Positions 24,558 to 37,479 of a stretch of 64,000 nucleotides of DNA are shown piece after piece. The stretch is from NCBI GenBank assembly GCA_951799425.1, contig OX637398.1:18982270-19046269 (forward strand), given 5' to 3'. Source of the stretch: Ilex aquifolium. Taxonomy: Eukaryota; Streptophyta; Magnoliopsida; Aquifoliales; Aquifoliaceae. The notes beneath the pieces were generated by a model. It searched no databases, was not told where the DNA came from, and worked only from the letters and a program-made list of their open reading frames with translations. Numbering within the stretch: position 1 is the stretch's first letter; each line of letters opens with the position of its first letter. The translations under genes and the position numbers were made by a program.

Positions 24558-26458
24558 TGATTGATTGGAAAAACGATGTTGTTTCCTAACTTCTAAACAT
24601 CATCCCTAAATGTGTGTATGGCTTATAGGAATGGGTGAGTGTCACTCTCACTCGGAATGATGCAAAAGATTAGGCAACAATGGAATGGTGATGGAAATGA
24701 ATGGAATGAACAAAATGTTATGAAATGGAATGCGTGTGTGGTGAACAAAAATGCTCCCCAATCGAAAGGAGTCTTTTGTGGTCGTGTGTTTTACTTGGAA
24801 AATATTCCAAGGTCGTCTCCTCAGGGAAGGGAATGGAGTTTTGTGAAAGTGATTTTGCAAAAGTGAAAAGAAAGTGTAAAATCTTGTATTTGTGTTTTGG
24901 TGAGTTTTGTTCAAAATGAAAATGCAAGAAAGCAATTGTTGGCTAATCTAAAGGGTTCATTCCAATGGGAATACCAAATCAACTCAAAGCCTTCCTCCGA
25001 TTGAGCATGAATGAACGATTGATTCAGGGGAAGCTAGGGACGAGATTGGTGAGTATCTAAGTATAAACCGTGACTAGGCCTACGGAATATCAAAGGCTCA
25101 CCAACTCATCCACTCTCAATCCCGTCAAACCGAACCATTTGACTCTAAAGGGAGGAATGAAGAAGAGTTGAAAATGATATTCCCAAGATGAATTTTCCCT
25201 TGGATTAACCAACTTAAATCCTAGCTACTCATATTAAAAATGCAAGACAAGCATAATGTAGATGGACATGGAAGAGAAATGGAGATTTAAAGCATGAAAC
25301 TTAACTTGAAACAAGAAATCTAAAGCTATGAAGGAAAATATGCAATACCCATTTTAAGCTAAGAAATGAAGAAAACATGGAAGCAACAATGGTGAAAGCT
25401 AAAATGAAAGATTAAACTTGAAATGAACTTGCAGTGAATAGCATTAAATACATTAAATGAAGCTTACCAAGTTCTTACAAAGGATTACAAGTGAAATGGA
25501 TGGAAGAAATACAAAAACGAAATTACATTACACTATTCATCTTCTTCCTCAATGGAGCAAAAACTAAGCTTAGGTATCCCCCCTTCTATACAAGCTTGTA
25601 ATGTTCAATATATGCTGTGTGGAGACTTGCCAAAACGTCCAAGAGGCTCCCCCCTAGCTGTGTGTACGAGCTCCCATCAAGAGAGGGCTGAATGGATGGC
25701 TTGACAGGCTAGGAGATCATAGCCCTGGCAGCCCACTTCCCTCTCTCTTTCATTCAATGCCAAGCCTCCAAAGTCTTCAAAATGTGTAAGAGATGCCTGT
25801 AAATGTGTAAGGAAATGTTGGGCTAGGCGTGGGAGAAGTGTAGGTGGGACCCCCAAGCAAGTGGAGCAAGAAAGAAGTCGTTATGGGCACTTATGGACGA
25901 CCTACCGGTAGTGAATACTGGTAGTTATTGGCTACTGGAGTGATAACTACCGGTAGTCATTTGCTACTGGAGTGCTAACTACCGGTAGGTCTTTCCGGTA
26001 GTTGTCTGCTCTAGACCAGTTGTCGTAGAATTGGCATAACTTTTGATCCAACCATCCGATTGAGCTGAAATTTGGACACAATATAGAAGACATCCAGATC
26101 TACAACTTTCATGTTTTGAATGTTTCCTGATTCTGAGTAGATCATGGAAAAAATGGAGGAAAACCAAGGCAGTGCTTCCAAATGATGTGGCTGCTGATGC
26201 CCTTGTTCCCAAGCACCAATGCCTTATTGATTTCTTCACTTTTAAGCCTCCAATTCTTCATGTATTGTGTCTATGCCTTCACCACACATCCAACATAGTT
26301 GCAATGTCCTAAAATACATGATTTAAGCAATAAAAACTTGCAACATCAAAATATCAACATTATTCATAATTTCGGCTAATTCTAAGTACTTAAATGCAAA
26401 AGTTGAGTTAAAATGCATTTAATGAGCCCTTCAAATATGCAATATTATGTGCTCATCA
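24558..26458 (-). repeat. 5' LTR (right copy) of the LARD-like element
   Basis: 1901 bp, near-identical to the left copy. Differences cluster in the CCGG palindrome array (25905-26000). The primer-binding site abuts its inner edge. Confidence 0.95.
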
Positions 26459-26463
26459 ATAAC

Positions 26464-26850
26464 AAGAGTTGGAGAAACCAAATCTATCTAGACACTTACG
26501 AGTGCGTTGAGGATAGCGATGGGTATGATCCACAATGATTAAACCTGAGTGAGTGATAGAAGGAGATAGGAGAAGCACCACATTTGTAAAGGAGACAATT
26601 AGAGTCTTGCGAACATAAGTATGCACAATAGGGGAACAAGAAACAGTCAAATTAGAAAATGGAGTATCAAATATAGTTATATAACTAACATATGTGTCAT
26701 GAGAAACATTAGCTGGAAAGGGATCAATGTATAATAGATAAGATTTATTCAAATGTGAAGAACTAGATGGAATTGAAAAGAAGGGAATATACTCCATAAA
26801 TACAACACGGCGAGAGACATAACGTTTGTGGGTAATAGGATCATAGCAAC
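26464..26850 (-). pseudogene. Ty1/copia pol fragment between integrase and reverse transcriptase
   Basis: The minus strand reads YDPITHKRYVSRRVVF near 26840-26795 and continues to HTHRYPQRTRK near 26500. This is the conserved linker region of copia pol. Its left end is cut by the LARD-like element and its right end by the solo LTR at 26851. Confidence 0.85.
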
Positions 26851-29800
26851 TGTAAGACCCCGTATTAAAATTAAATAAGGATAATATTATCTTAAATTTC
26901 TCATAAGATGAATAAAGTGATGGAAAAAACTTAGAATTATTGTTAAAAGATTGACTATGAAGTTTGAGTTTTAAGCGTAATTACTTTCGGGGTAAATTGA
27001 GCTTTAGAGATATTTAAATTTGAGAAGGGTGGTTAAGTAATATTATAAATATTTTTAGGTCAAAATAAGGTTTCTATTGAATCCAGAATGTTGAAAAACC
27101 TTGGGAGATGTTATATGGGGTGTATTAGAAGTTATGAAGTATTCTGAAGTAAAAGCGCATTTTAGAAAGAATTCGGGTAAAAAGGAATTTGACACTATCT
27201 TAATATTTTAGCTATAAATTTTGACTATGAACTCTGATTGATCCGATTTTTAGACAGTAGAAACTAGACTTCAAGGGCTATAAAATCGTATTTTATGCAA
27301 ATTTCCTGAATCGACTTCTAACTAGGTGAAAATTACTCCGAAAGTTTGAAAAGAAAGTTGGTACCGTCTGGACGCCCCCAAAACCGTCTGGATGCCTCCC
27401 TAACAACGGCCCTGATCAGTTTTGAGGGTTTTCTCCATTCTTTACCCTATAAATAACATAAGGACGTCCCTTTGGCCATGTTTCATTAGTTTTCAATGTA
27501 ACAGCCTCATCCACTTTCTTTATATTTTAAGAGCGCTAATAACCTTCACAATCACTAAATGATATAGTATCCAAATAATGAATAAACTCTGATACCAATT
27601 TCATATATATTTCAAACATGTACTTCTAGACTATTACAACTTACATGTCTCAGATATAATACTCTTTCAACTTAACCCTTAGAACATAACACATTTTCAA
27701 ATCTTCACTAAAGAAAACAAAGAAAACATCGACAGTTCAAACATACGCGAACTTCTTCACCACCAGCTAATCTGAAAAAGGGGAAATAATGTAGAGTGAG
27801 CATCAACAGCTCAGTAGAGTAACTCAATTTCCAAGCAAACGAGTTTAAAAATAGTATAGTTTAACATGATTGGGCAAAAATCCAAACAAGCATTTGATAC
27901 ATCTATATGAGAAACAGTAAATGTTAGGCGAAAACAGTTGGGTTTGAAAATAATAATACGGTCACAACATCAATATAGTGCCACACCAGTGAGCAAATAA
28001 TCCTAATAGACCACTTAGGGTCAATACGATCCATACGAGAATACGATCCAATAATTTAGGGAACTTTCACCCTAAGGAAGATACGCTCCCAAGTCAATAC
28101 GATCCAATTTAGTACCCAAGTCCAAAGATCAACAGGGCCACCCAGGCATTTACGAACTCAATGAGAAAACTTCTACGGCCTCAACCTGGAACGTAAACCC
28201 TCTGCCACTGAAACCTATGTGCACTTACATTTCATTTAAAAGGATCCCAGAGTTTCTTTCAATATGAACAATACGAGTAATACGATCATTTCCAAAATAC
28301 TAGTGCAAACTATACTCAGAAATCCTGATCCGAGTCCGGATTCACGTTAATATTCAAAACAACCAATCATATATTTTAAAACATGCTCAAGAATCATAAA
28401 TAACATATGAAATAATTTAAAAAAAAGTTTGGAAAGCATCGTCTGTTCCAGAATTGAGAAACCCTACCAAACAAAAACTTGGGTACCACGTATGCCAAGC
28501 TCGCAAACCTGCACCAAATAATAATTAAAATCCTTCCATCCCTTTCTCTTATTTTATTTTTTTCTATTTTAATTTCTTCATTCTATCTCTCTTAATCAGT
28601 TTTAATGTCACATGTAGGGTTCTTTTCCAACTTAGCGTCTGCGTTTAGCATCTTTAAACATTCTGCAGGTAACCTTCATGGGTTAAAACAACTCTAACTC
28701 AAGTTATATAAATCCAATTCTAACAAAATATGTGGGAGATGAACATAGGCTCATAGGGATTCACTTTCACCAAAAATCACTATTTTTCAATACTAAATAC
28801 CTGTTCAAAGTAACTCCTAAAACTAGGTATAAGATACAACATTTTCAGGTTCCAGCCGGTCATAATCATCTTTATAAATTCATCATAATTCATTTTAAAC
28901 TTATTTTTACCTGGAACCAAAAGGAAAAGAATACTTAACTAACTTAATTTAAGCTCTCAAAATTTCAGAATTAAGAACTAACTGTAGCATAAAAGTATTA
29001 ACTCTAAATCACCTTCCTTCAAAACCTTCAGAACATTTTTCAGCAGGTCAGGGTTAAATTTAGAAATTCACCAAAAATCGAGTTTTCATCCTTTTTGCGT
29101 GAGACCAAATCCAAAATAACCCTTTATGAATCTATTTCAAACCCCAAAGTTTAAGATTCATAAACGAATTCTAACTCATATAACCAATTACGAAACCACA
29201 TGCTGTCCAGATTTTCCAGAATAATTTCTATAGACTGGGCCTAACTTTCAGAAATCACCAAAAATAGTATTCATTTTCATTTTACTTGAAACCAAAACTA
29301 AACGCATCCTTTTTCATTCTATATTATAGCCTCAAAATTCCAGAATTATTCAATAATCGTAGCTTATGAAATGAATAAGAAACTCCCCTACTGTCCAGAA
29401 TTGACAGGATCATTTCTTCTTCTTCTTTCTTTTCTTCTCCACTCTTCTCTTCCTCTTGGTTCAGCTCCTTCTCTTCTTATCCATGTGTCTCTCTTTCTCC
29501 CACACCTAAGAACATCACACGTGAAGACCTTATCTCCTTTCCGCCGAAACCACCCTTCTTTTCCCACCACTTCTTCTTTATTTTCTACTCACAAACCCAC
29601 ACAACACACCATGCCCTGCTTGTCCCTATTGTGTTTTCTAATTTGTTTTATATTTCCCTTGATGGCTGACTCATTCCCAGCCCCCTTAGGTTAGTTACAC
29701 GTTGCTAGAGTAAAATCATAATGCACACCCTCCTTACACCTCATGCTTTATCACTTACAAGGTAGACACCTATCCTTTTCTTTTTATTATGCTCTAATAT

Positions 29801-30474
29801 GTTATAAAATAGAGAACTTATGGAAGACTACCAGATTATTTGTGACACCCCAAAATCTGGGGGTCCGTTGATTACCCATCAACCCGCGGAATACCTGTAG
29901 ATACCTAGTATCTCGATATCACACTGTTATGCCCCATTTACCGGGGTCCATAGCTTAACGAAATTTGGGCAGAGTCTCCTTTGTATGGGGAGCTCTACCC
30001 AATACCCAACTTGTGCAATACATAATTACCAGACCCATCCGAGGTCAAATATAAAGCAAAGGCCGCACCGGGTCCATGTATAAGTAAACATTGGCCACAC
30101 TGGGTCCAATTAACCATACTTAAATCAAAACATGAAAGACTAATCTAACAATAGTCTTTATAAGTTCTATTACAATTATTTTACGCATTACATGCCCCAA
30201 AATATAGTTTCTAACATGTAATTACACAAAACATTAAGTAAAGCCACATGCGGCTTTCTTCAAGCATGAGGGTCCAAAATGGAGCCATCCGCCGGTGTAT
30301 CTCTCCCACCTGAAATGTGTTTCCGTATAGGGTGAGCCAACGCCCAGTAGAGTATTTCCTACAGAGGCTACTCCTCAACCTATATGCATATGAAATGTTC
30401 ACATGCAACATCCATAAATCCGTAACCATTCCATCAAATAATATACAATTAAATGATATAATGCTATAATGTCA

Positions 30475-30815
30475 TGCCATGAATGAGGTGAGACCCACCC
30501 ATGTGCACTCAACCCGAGTCCACTCTGACTCCCTTTACATGTCAATGTCATGTATGTTAAACCGGGCTACCTAAGCCCCATGAAATGAGATGAGACTCAT
30601 GTACTCAACCCGAGCCCTCCCTGGCTCCTCAACACAATGTTAATGCCAACGTGTTTGATGTATCATGAAATGAGATGTGACTCATTTATGCACTCACCCC
30701 GAGCCCTTCCCGGCTCGACAACACAATGCTAATGCCAACGTGTTTGATGTATCATGAAATGAGATGTGACTTATTTATGCACTCACCCCGAGCCCTTCCC
30801 GGCTCCTTTCCCCCA
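30475..30815. repeat. Tandem repeat, unit about 85-89 bp
   Basis: CATGAAATGAGATG(T/A)GACTCA begins copies near 30579, 30664 and 30752; each is followed by ACCCGAGCCC and CAACGTGTTTGATG phrases. An older copy precedes at about 30475. Confidence 0.85.
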
Positions 30816-31978
30816 TGCAATGCCATGAGTATAAAAACCGGACTTCTCAAGCCCCCGCCATTGGTATTACTTACCCAATAACTAATTTAAGAAAATCTCC
30901 GGGTCTTTCTTTGGGGTGGGCGTTTATGGACTTACACCAACGGCACTCAACCGACACGGAATTCATGGACTTCCACCAACGGTTCCGCGTACACCGACAC
31001 ACTTTATGGGCTCTTATACCAACGGAAGTGCGTATCCGAAACACCGGGCCTTGCACCCGAGAGGTCGTCTTGCCCCTTCTTGCTAACCCCGACCCAATCT
31101 TTTTCTTCTTTTTCATGCAACCATGCGACTCAGTTGAATAATCAATCCAACTTTCCCGAGCCCATCCACCAACCACCAAGCATGATGATTGATATATGCA
31201 ACTACCCCCCCACACTCATGCAAGTTTCCCATGAATGTGACATCACCTTATGCCCAATATGTCATGAATGTCAATGAGCAATTTATCTCCATATTAGACT
31301 CCCATAATACCACATAGCTTGTCGTACAAACACCCATGCACAACATCATTATGACACAATGTCCATGTATGTGATGTTCCCGTACATATGCAATGTAATG
31401 ACCCATTGCTTGTCTCATGCAAGGTTCATATGTAATGAATGTCATATGAACTGTCTCTACCACATTCCAACATATGGTATTAACAATAACCATGCACACA
31501 CATACACCACTCATGATGTGAATTCCCCGTGCATATGCAATGCGATATATCATTGCAATAAAATTATGTCACATATGTAATGCATGCCATATGGACTAAA
31601 TTAACATAATCAATTCCATTCCATGACAATTTACATTATAAACGTATAAATTCCATGCTTCATCACAACAATTAATATATCAAAATATATATCTGACATT
31701 CACAATTTCAACATAAATCATATCGTACACATATGATTTTCATTTACCACATAAGGCATAACATGTTATTTATCATATAACAATTTCAATCCATTTAGGT
31801 ATTTTGTCAAACACCTTCAAGGCAAACAACATGGTAACACATATCATGCCCAATTTCCACATAATTCAAGAAATTCCAATAGGCAATTTCTACATACCAA
31901 TTTAGGATAAAATTATTTTACCTAAATTCCACCAATAGGCAAGTGTAATTTTCTAACAACCTACCCACCATCTTCATT

Positions 31979-32047
31979 ATTCCATAACCATATACATATA
32001 AATATATGTATACATAGGTCAATATATATAGATATACATATATATAG

Positions 32048-32089
<42 letters not shown>

Positions 32090-32090
32090 A
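31979..32090. repeat. (TA)n-rich microsatellite
   Basis: Interrupted TA dinucleotides, the longest pure run near 32053-32087. Confidence 0.9.
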
Positions 32091-32224
32091 GCCCATTTAT
32101 CATAGGCATTTCTAGGTAAGAAATCAACCCAAGTAGGAGAACCCCTACCTCTTGTAGCGTGAGAATCCCGTAGGAAGCTCCCAAGACCCGAAAACCCAAC
32201 TCGAAGCTTGATTTTTCCAAATCC

Positions 32225-32440
32225 CGATTTTTCACCTTCGGTGAAAATCTTCATTTTTGGTACCCACGCGTAGCCCTCGTCGACGTGATCACTTCTCCCT
32301 TCTAGCTCGACGGAATCCGAGCAAAGAAATACAACCCGAATCTTGTTTTTCGTACACCCCCACCCGTTCACCTTCGGTGAAACTTGTTGTTTTTGGTACC
32401 CACGCGTAGCCCTCGTCGCGTAGATGAACTTTGCCTTTTG
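32225..32440. repeat. Two-copy tandem repeat, period 136 bp
   Basis: TTCACCTTCGGTGAAA and TTTTTGGTACCCACGCGTAG recur at 32231 and 32367. The first phrase contains a small perfect palindrome, TTCACCTTCGGTGAA-like. Confidence 0.85.
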
Positions 32441-34943
32441 AATCGACGAATTCCGACGGACGGAACTCTTGGAATCGGAGAAACAAGTTTGGATTTCTCA
32501 CTTTTTTTCTCTCCTCCTCACCCACGTTTTCTCACTGGTTTTCAGCTCAAAAAGTCTGAAGAAAATCAGATTTTTACCGATATTTATAGGCAAAAATGTG
32601 CGGTCCACATCGCACCGCATATTTTCGACTTCCGGATTCGTTTTTCGTTCCGAAACGATTCATTATATCTCGGATTAACTTCAAATTAATTTTATTGGAA
32701 CTTTAATCCAATTATAAGGAAATTTTATAAAATCCATTATTGGGGACCTTTAAAATTACATTCGCCACGCAGTCGCCTCGAACGACGTGCAAAAATCCGA
32801 CTATCTCGGAATTCGACGAAATTTCTAGTGATTACTAGATTTCGCGTTGCGAATCCAATGGCGCACTCCTTTTCCTCATCCGAGGTCTAGAACATGATTA
32901 TTTCAAATACGCATAAGGGTGGAGAATTACCATTTTGCCCTTTTTCAGAAAAAGTTCAAATTTTCCCGGGTTTTACATTATTCCCTCTCTCTCTCTCTCT
33001 CTCTCTCTCCATTTCTTATTATCGTTTTTCTACTAAAACCCTTTCTTATTTATAGCCAATAGGACAAGTAAGAGGTGTCCCTTTCAAGTGATGACCTTTT
33101 CTCTTAGCTTGACATTTGTCAAGCATGCATACAATCTTCCATGAATCAAGACAAGTGTCCATCCGCTTGTCAAGCACACAATCAACCTTGCTTTGTCGTG
33201 CTTGTTACTTGCCACATGTCACCTCTAGGTCCTTCCCTTGCTTTGTTGTGCTTACCACATGTCACTTCCATATTTACACACATCACATGCCATATTTGAC
33301 ACATGTTCTATGATACACGAAAGTTTACACTTATTACTCCTTCTTGATTACTACGGATTTTTAGCATCACTTATTTTTCTCCTAATATGAAACATATTCA
33401 CTATTACAGTCGTCAGGATCATCTTTTTGGATATATCCAAAAATAAATTTGATTGATCACATAAAACTGTAATACTCCTCAAAATTTAATTCCTAACTAT
33501 AATTCAAATTTTCTAAAAATTTAGGATTTTACATTCAACCCTAGGCAACCCTAGAGAGAAATAGAGAAGGAGAAAACACAAGATTCGAAGGGATTCTCGC
33601 GTTGAGATTGATTCAAAGACACTAGGGCTATCTTTAAACATCGGATTGAGGTAGGGGTTTCTTCCTAAACTCGTGTATTGAGGTTATAGTTAATATATAT
33701 GTATTTTTTGATTCTAAATTGTATGTATATTATATGTAATCATTAGTTCTTGGTTTTATTGCAAATTATATCATGTTTTGAATGAGATTATTATTTGATA
33801 GCCATAAAACTCTCGTTATTGTTATCAAAACCCTAGTTTTCAAGAAATATATGTTTTGCTCTTGATATTCCATTGTTCTTGATTTAAAAACTCTAGTGTT
33901 TTGTTTGAACACAAATTATTATATTTCTTGATGATCTCTTGCATATTTTCTTGAGTTCTATTATGAAAATACCAGTGGAATTATGATTCTTGGTTTGCCT
34001 ATGATTTAGTGAATTGGTTTGGTATAGTGTCTGTTGTGTGGATATTTTGATGAACATGGGTGACCGTTGACCGGGTATTGTAGAGTGGATAGATGCATTT
34101 CTTACTCCGAGTGGTTTGAAGGTTCCCTAACACTCGTAGTGGGGTTGGTGCCTTGCGAGGACCAAACCACTATACGCTCACGGGTATCAGGGCTGGGGGC
34201 TAGTATACTATTCCTGTGTTGGATTCGTCACTGTCGATGCGTTTGTATGCACTCTTCCTAAAGTGTTGTATCCTTGTAAGGATTGAGTGTATGTGTGCGG
34301 GTCAGGATATTCTCAATGTGTATATCCATGCTAATTTTTACTATATATCTAAGATACAGTGTTGGTAATGGTTTGTTGGTTGAAAGTTAGTTTACTTCTT
34401 CACTTTATTGATTGCTACTACATAAACTTGAGATTTGATGAACTGTCACTATTTTATTTCAAAAGTTATATATAATATTTTGTAAGATAAGATCGACCTG
34501 TTATATATATTTTCAAAACTTTGTTCGAACTTGAGAGGATTTTCCTATAGAGATTAGCGCCCATGCCCTACAAACAACATCTTTTTTCAAATTACAGTTT
34601 AGAGGAAGAGCTCAGATTGGATGAGTAGGTAAACTGGGAAGCTCAGACTGATGGGAACGTTGATCCCGAAGTGGACGTTTAAAGTTGTTTCCTTTATGTT
34701 TTAGCTTTGGAGGTTAATTACGAGACAATGTTAATGATAATGATTTAATTATTCCGCTGCAAGGTAATATTTGATTTTTGGATGTAATTGTCAAGGTTTG
34801 ACATATTTGTTTTGGATTATGCTTTAATATTTTTATGGATGATGAATGGAATTCCTATTACTTATGGATTTTATTAGTTGCTCTCATGGTATGAATGATT
34901 TATAGATAATAATGTCTTCCAGGGTGGGTTTTGGGGCGTTACA

Positions 34944-35810
34944 ACAATAATACCCCTTTTGACCCTCATTATGACCAAGAAAGACATAAAGTTGAGCGAG
35001 CAGAAATTTTGGTACAAAAAACACTAGGGAGAAAAACAAAGCGAGTACAACCAAACACACGTAAGGAGAATTAATTAGGTGATTTACCACACAAATTTTC
35101 AAATGGGGAGACTCTAGAGGTGAGAACAATACAGTTAGTCAAATGAACTATGGTAAGAGCCTCCCCCAAAAAAGAGTTGGGAACAAATGCTGATAATAGA
35201 AGGGAGAGGGTTGTCTCTACAATGTGATGGTGTTTGCGCTCGACAACACTATTGTATGTCAGTGTAAGATGATTGATAAAGTGTACCATCAGATTTCAAC
35301 AAATCATAAAAAGAAGTAAGATTGTATTCACCTCTTTGATCACAACGAAATTACCATGGTACAAAAATAGTGAATATAGAAAAGAATTAAGATCAATGTT
35401 TCATCAAGTATACCCAACAGTACCTGGTATAATCATCAATAAAAAAAACATAATATATGGATCCTCCTTGTGTAGGAATAGGTCCAAGTCCCCATATATC
35501 AGAATGAATAAGGTCAAATTGTGCAAGAGAACTAGTAACACTTTTATTGAAAGGTAATGCATTAAATTTAGCCAACTTGCATCCACTACTATCAGAAATG
35601 TCATGACTCTCTAAACTACCCAAACTACCAGTAGAAGCTAAAATTTTCAAATGAGAATGAGAAACATGACCAAGACGAGAATGCCACAAATAAAAGCTAA
35701 AAGATTGCAGAGTTAAATGAAAAAGAAGCTAAATCAATAGTAGAGACATCAACTTCTGGAACATGGAGTTCCTCCAACACATATAAGTTCCATTATTTGT
35801 TATTGATATG
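34944..35810 (-). pseudogene. Ty1/copia pre-integrase and integrase segment
   Basis: The minus strand reads WHSRLGHVSHSHL near 35690 (gag-pre-integrase zinc-binding type), then FDLIHSDIWG near 35500 and FFIDDYTRYCWVY near 35430 (integrase core start), and SVVERKHHHIVE and LTSRVSPFE near 35230-35100. Frameshifts and stops separate the pieces. It is cut at its downstream end by the solo LTR at 34943 and loses similarity upstream near 35810, so gag and the 5' LTR are absent. Confidence 0.87.
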
Positions 35811-36500
35811 AAATTGTACAAGTTTTGTTGAGCTGACCTGTGTTTTGTGGGCTAATTACTTTGAGATTGATTGGTAAATTTAGTAAACGCACTTCGGACA
35901 TATTTTGTAAAACGTGACTATGACCCTACGGTGAGTAATTGTGACCCTGCGGGGTGTCATGAATTGGTATCAGTTTGAATTTATGCCCAAGTGTTACTTA
36001 TCATGCTACCAGGATGATTCTAGCATAAAGCTATGTATGATGAGTAGTTTTATTATATGATACGTCATATTTGATTCATGATTCTGCAATTGCTTATCAA
36101 TTAATTTATTTGATATTCGATCATTTGTATTTTTATCATTGAGCATATTGTTTCTTATCATATTGTATATATCTTCGCTTAATTCTATTTTTCATGAGGA
36201 TTATGGAGGAGAGATCGTGTTTGTAATATTTTGAGAAATTAAAGGTGATGCAACTTTTATAATATGCAAAATTAGAAGATATATTTGTATTCGAAGATTC
36301 AAATATCAATTTCCTTTCTATTGAATTAGAGTCTACTTGTGTATTTAGAGGCACTTTTGTAAAATTTTGTCAACTGATTGATTAGATAACGCATTCAAAA
36401 ACTCAAGGCATTATAGACATTCTTAAGATTATAGTGCTTCCTACAAAGATATTTGCAATATATTTGTGTAGTTTTATCTGACATCAAATACTGATATGCC
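35811..36500. other. Possible gypsy LTR end with PBS-like word, otherwise nothing
   Basis: GCGGGGTGTCA near 35950 followed by TTGGTATCAG (about 35964) resembles the end of a gypsy LTR plus an initiator-Met primer-binding site. No partner LTR was found. The rest is AT-rich without genes. Confidence 0.35.
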
Positions 36501-36789
36501 CAGGGGCAAAGCTAGGATCTTTTAGGGGTGGGGACAATCTATAACTCATTAATAATCTAAAATTATAATGTTAGTATTGTCTTCACAAAAATATTCATTA
36601 ATAATATTTTTTAAATTCACTTTCATCAAAGGAATGCCAATTGGAGGTATAATCCATATACATGATATACCAAAAAAGTCAACAAAAAAAAGACTCACTA
36701 TAAAGTTATCTTAGTCTTTGTACAAAAAAAGATTAGTGCCCAATAATAAATTGAGTCTATACATTGACATATCCAAATTTTTGTCCATC

Positions 36790-37335
36790 ATATAAATTTT
36801 CATAATTGTCCGCGACGAGTTTTCATATTTTGGAACCGTTGCATGATGATTCCATTGTCAATTTTATTTGAAATTTCCTTCTCAATATATATAACCAAGT
36901 AATTTTTCATTCAATGATCTCCCATTCGATTACGCAATCGATTCTTTATTATGTTGATTACAGAAAATGCTCTTTCAACTATTGCGGTTATAACATGCAA
37001 GATCAATGTTAGTTTCACAATCTAATATACCAATGGATATACAACATTTTTTTTTTTGTTTCAATCAACCTCTCTACAAAGCCACCAATTCCTTTTACTT
37101 ATGAAAATTCATGGGAGTGCATCAAGTATATAAGTCTCAAGTTGATTCTCAAGTATTATGAACTCCGTTGTGAAAAATTCTGTGGTTTAAAATTGAGCAA
37201 GATGAATCAACTTCTCTTTATCAAATGTAGAGAATGAATCATTTGAATTTAAACATGCCACACAAAGCAGTATTAATCTCTTGAAGTTTTATTTTATCAA
37301 ATTCTCATATGAGGATTTATTTATTAAGAGGAAAA
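36790..37335 (-). pseudogene. hAT transposase, C-terminal dimerisation domain
   Basis: The minus strand reads CLNSNDSFSTFDKEKLIHLAQF near 37260 and, after stops and shifts, VYPLVY, TAIVERAFSVINIIKNRLRN (near 37000-36930) and NGIIMQRFQNMKTRR near 36830. The ERAFS..KNRLRNRM signature is the hAT dimerisation domain. It is broken by at least three stops or frameshifts. Confidence 0.88.
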
Positions 37336-37353
37336 ATAATTACCAAATAAAGA

Positions 37354-37370
37354 GGGGGGGGGGGGGGGGG
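37354..37370. repeat. Poly(G) tract, 17 G
   Basis: Pure homopolymer at the junction between hAT sequence and the LINE fragment. Its length may be unreliable in assembly. Confidence 0.9.
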
Positions 37371-37479
37371 CATAGAAAGCCTTACCCATTAGTCGAATAC
37401 ATTGACGACAAAGTAAAAAAGATCAATGCAAAAGTATGAATTACATACTAGTTCAAGGTTTAAAAATGAAAACTAGGAA

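Larger units (their letters stand above)
19463..26458 (-). mobile_element. Young non-autonomous LTR retrotransposon with Athila-type PBS (LARD-like)
   Basis: Two LTRs of exactly 1901 bp (19463-21363 and 24558-26458) start TGATTGATTGG and end GTGCTCATCA. They differ at only about 25 positions by eye, so insertion is recent. The target-site duplication ATAAC is perfect (19458-19462 and 26459-26463). Orientation is minus: beside the right LTR, at 24534-24557, the reverse complement gives TTTTGGCGCCGTTGCCGGGG, the primer-binding site typical of Athila/Tat-type plant elements, and beside the left LTR the reverse complement ends in GTTGGGGGGTG, a polypurine tract. The 3.2-kb interior encodes only a gag-like frame and no protease, reverse transcriptase or integrase, so it must rely on a helper. 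It is inserted in the copia pol gene. Confidence 0.93.
29841..32977 (-). mobile_element. Third solo LTR, nested in the second
   Basis: The bounds are TGTGACACCCC and GGGTTTTACA, with a perfect target duplication TTATT (29836-29840 and 32978-32982). Length is 3137 bp with no coding region. Orientation is likely minus, giving a TGTAAAACCC start. It holds tandem repeats of about 88 bp (30475-30815) and of 136 bp (32231 and 32367), and a TA-rich stretch at 31979-32090. Confidence 0.82.
27497..33533 (-). mobile_element. Second solo LTR, nested in the first
   Basis: The bounds are TGTAACAGCC at 27497 and GGATTTTACA at 33533, with a perfect 5-bp target duplication TTCAA (27492-27496 and 33534-33538). 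Orientation is probably minus, because a GAGCATCAACAGCTC phrase near 27800 is the reverse of the end-of-LTR sequence in the gypsy element at 40213. Its own length is about 2.9 kb without the nested third LTR. No coding domain is visible. A CT microsatellite lies at 32988-33009. Confidence 0.8.
26851..34943 (+). mobile_element. Ty3/gypsy solo LTR inside copia, itself interrupted
   Basis: It starts TGTAAGACCCC and ends GGGGCGTTACA. Its own length is about 2050 bp (26851-27496 plus 33539-34943) once the nested insertion is removed. It is related over much of its length to the LTRs of the gypsy element at 40213-47708 (shared TTTTTAGGTCAAAATAAGG and the AGGTAGGGG segment). The flanks read GCAAC and ACAAT. 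Both are one change from GCAAT, which would restore the copia frame, so the target duplication is decayed but recognisable. A TATA box (CTATAAATA, 27447-27455) lies about 60 bp after two CCGTCTGGA words. No internal domain exists, so it arose by LTR-LTR recombination. Confidence 0.85.

Noticed and set aside
29371..29694. 107-codon frame with a signal-peptide-like start
   Set aside because: Lies wholly in the second solo LTR; hydrophobicity comes from CT-rich LTR leader sequence.
32384..32689. 101-codon frame
   Set aside because: Within the third solo LTR across its 136-bp tandem repeat; no domain.
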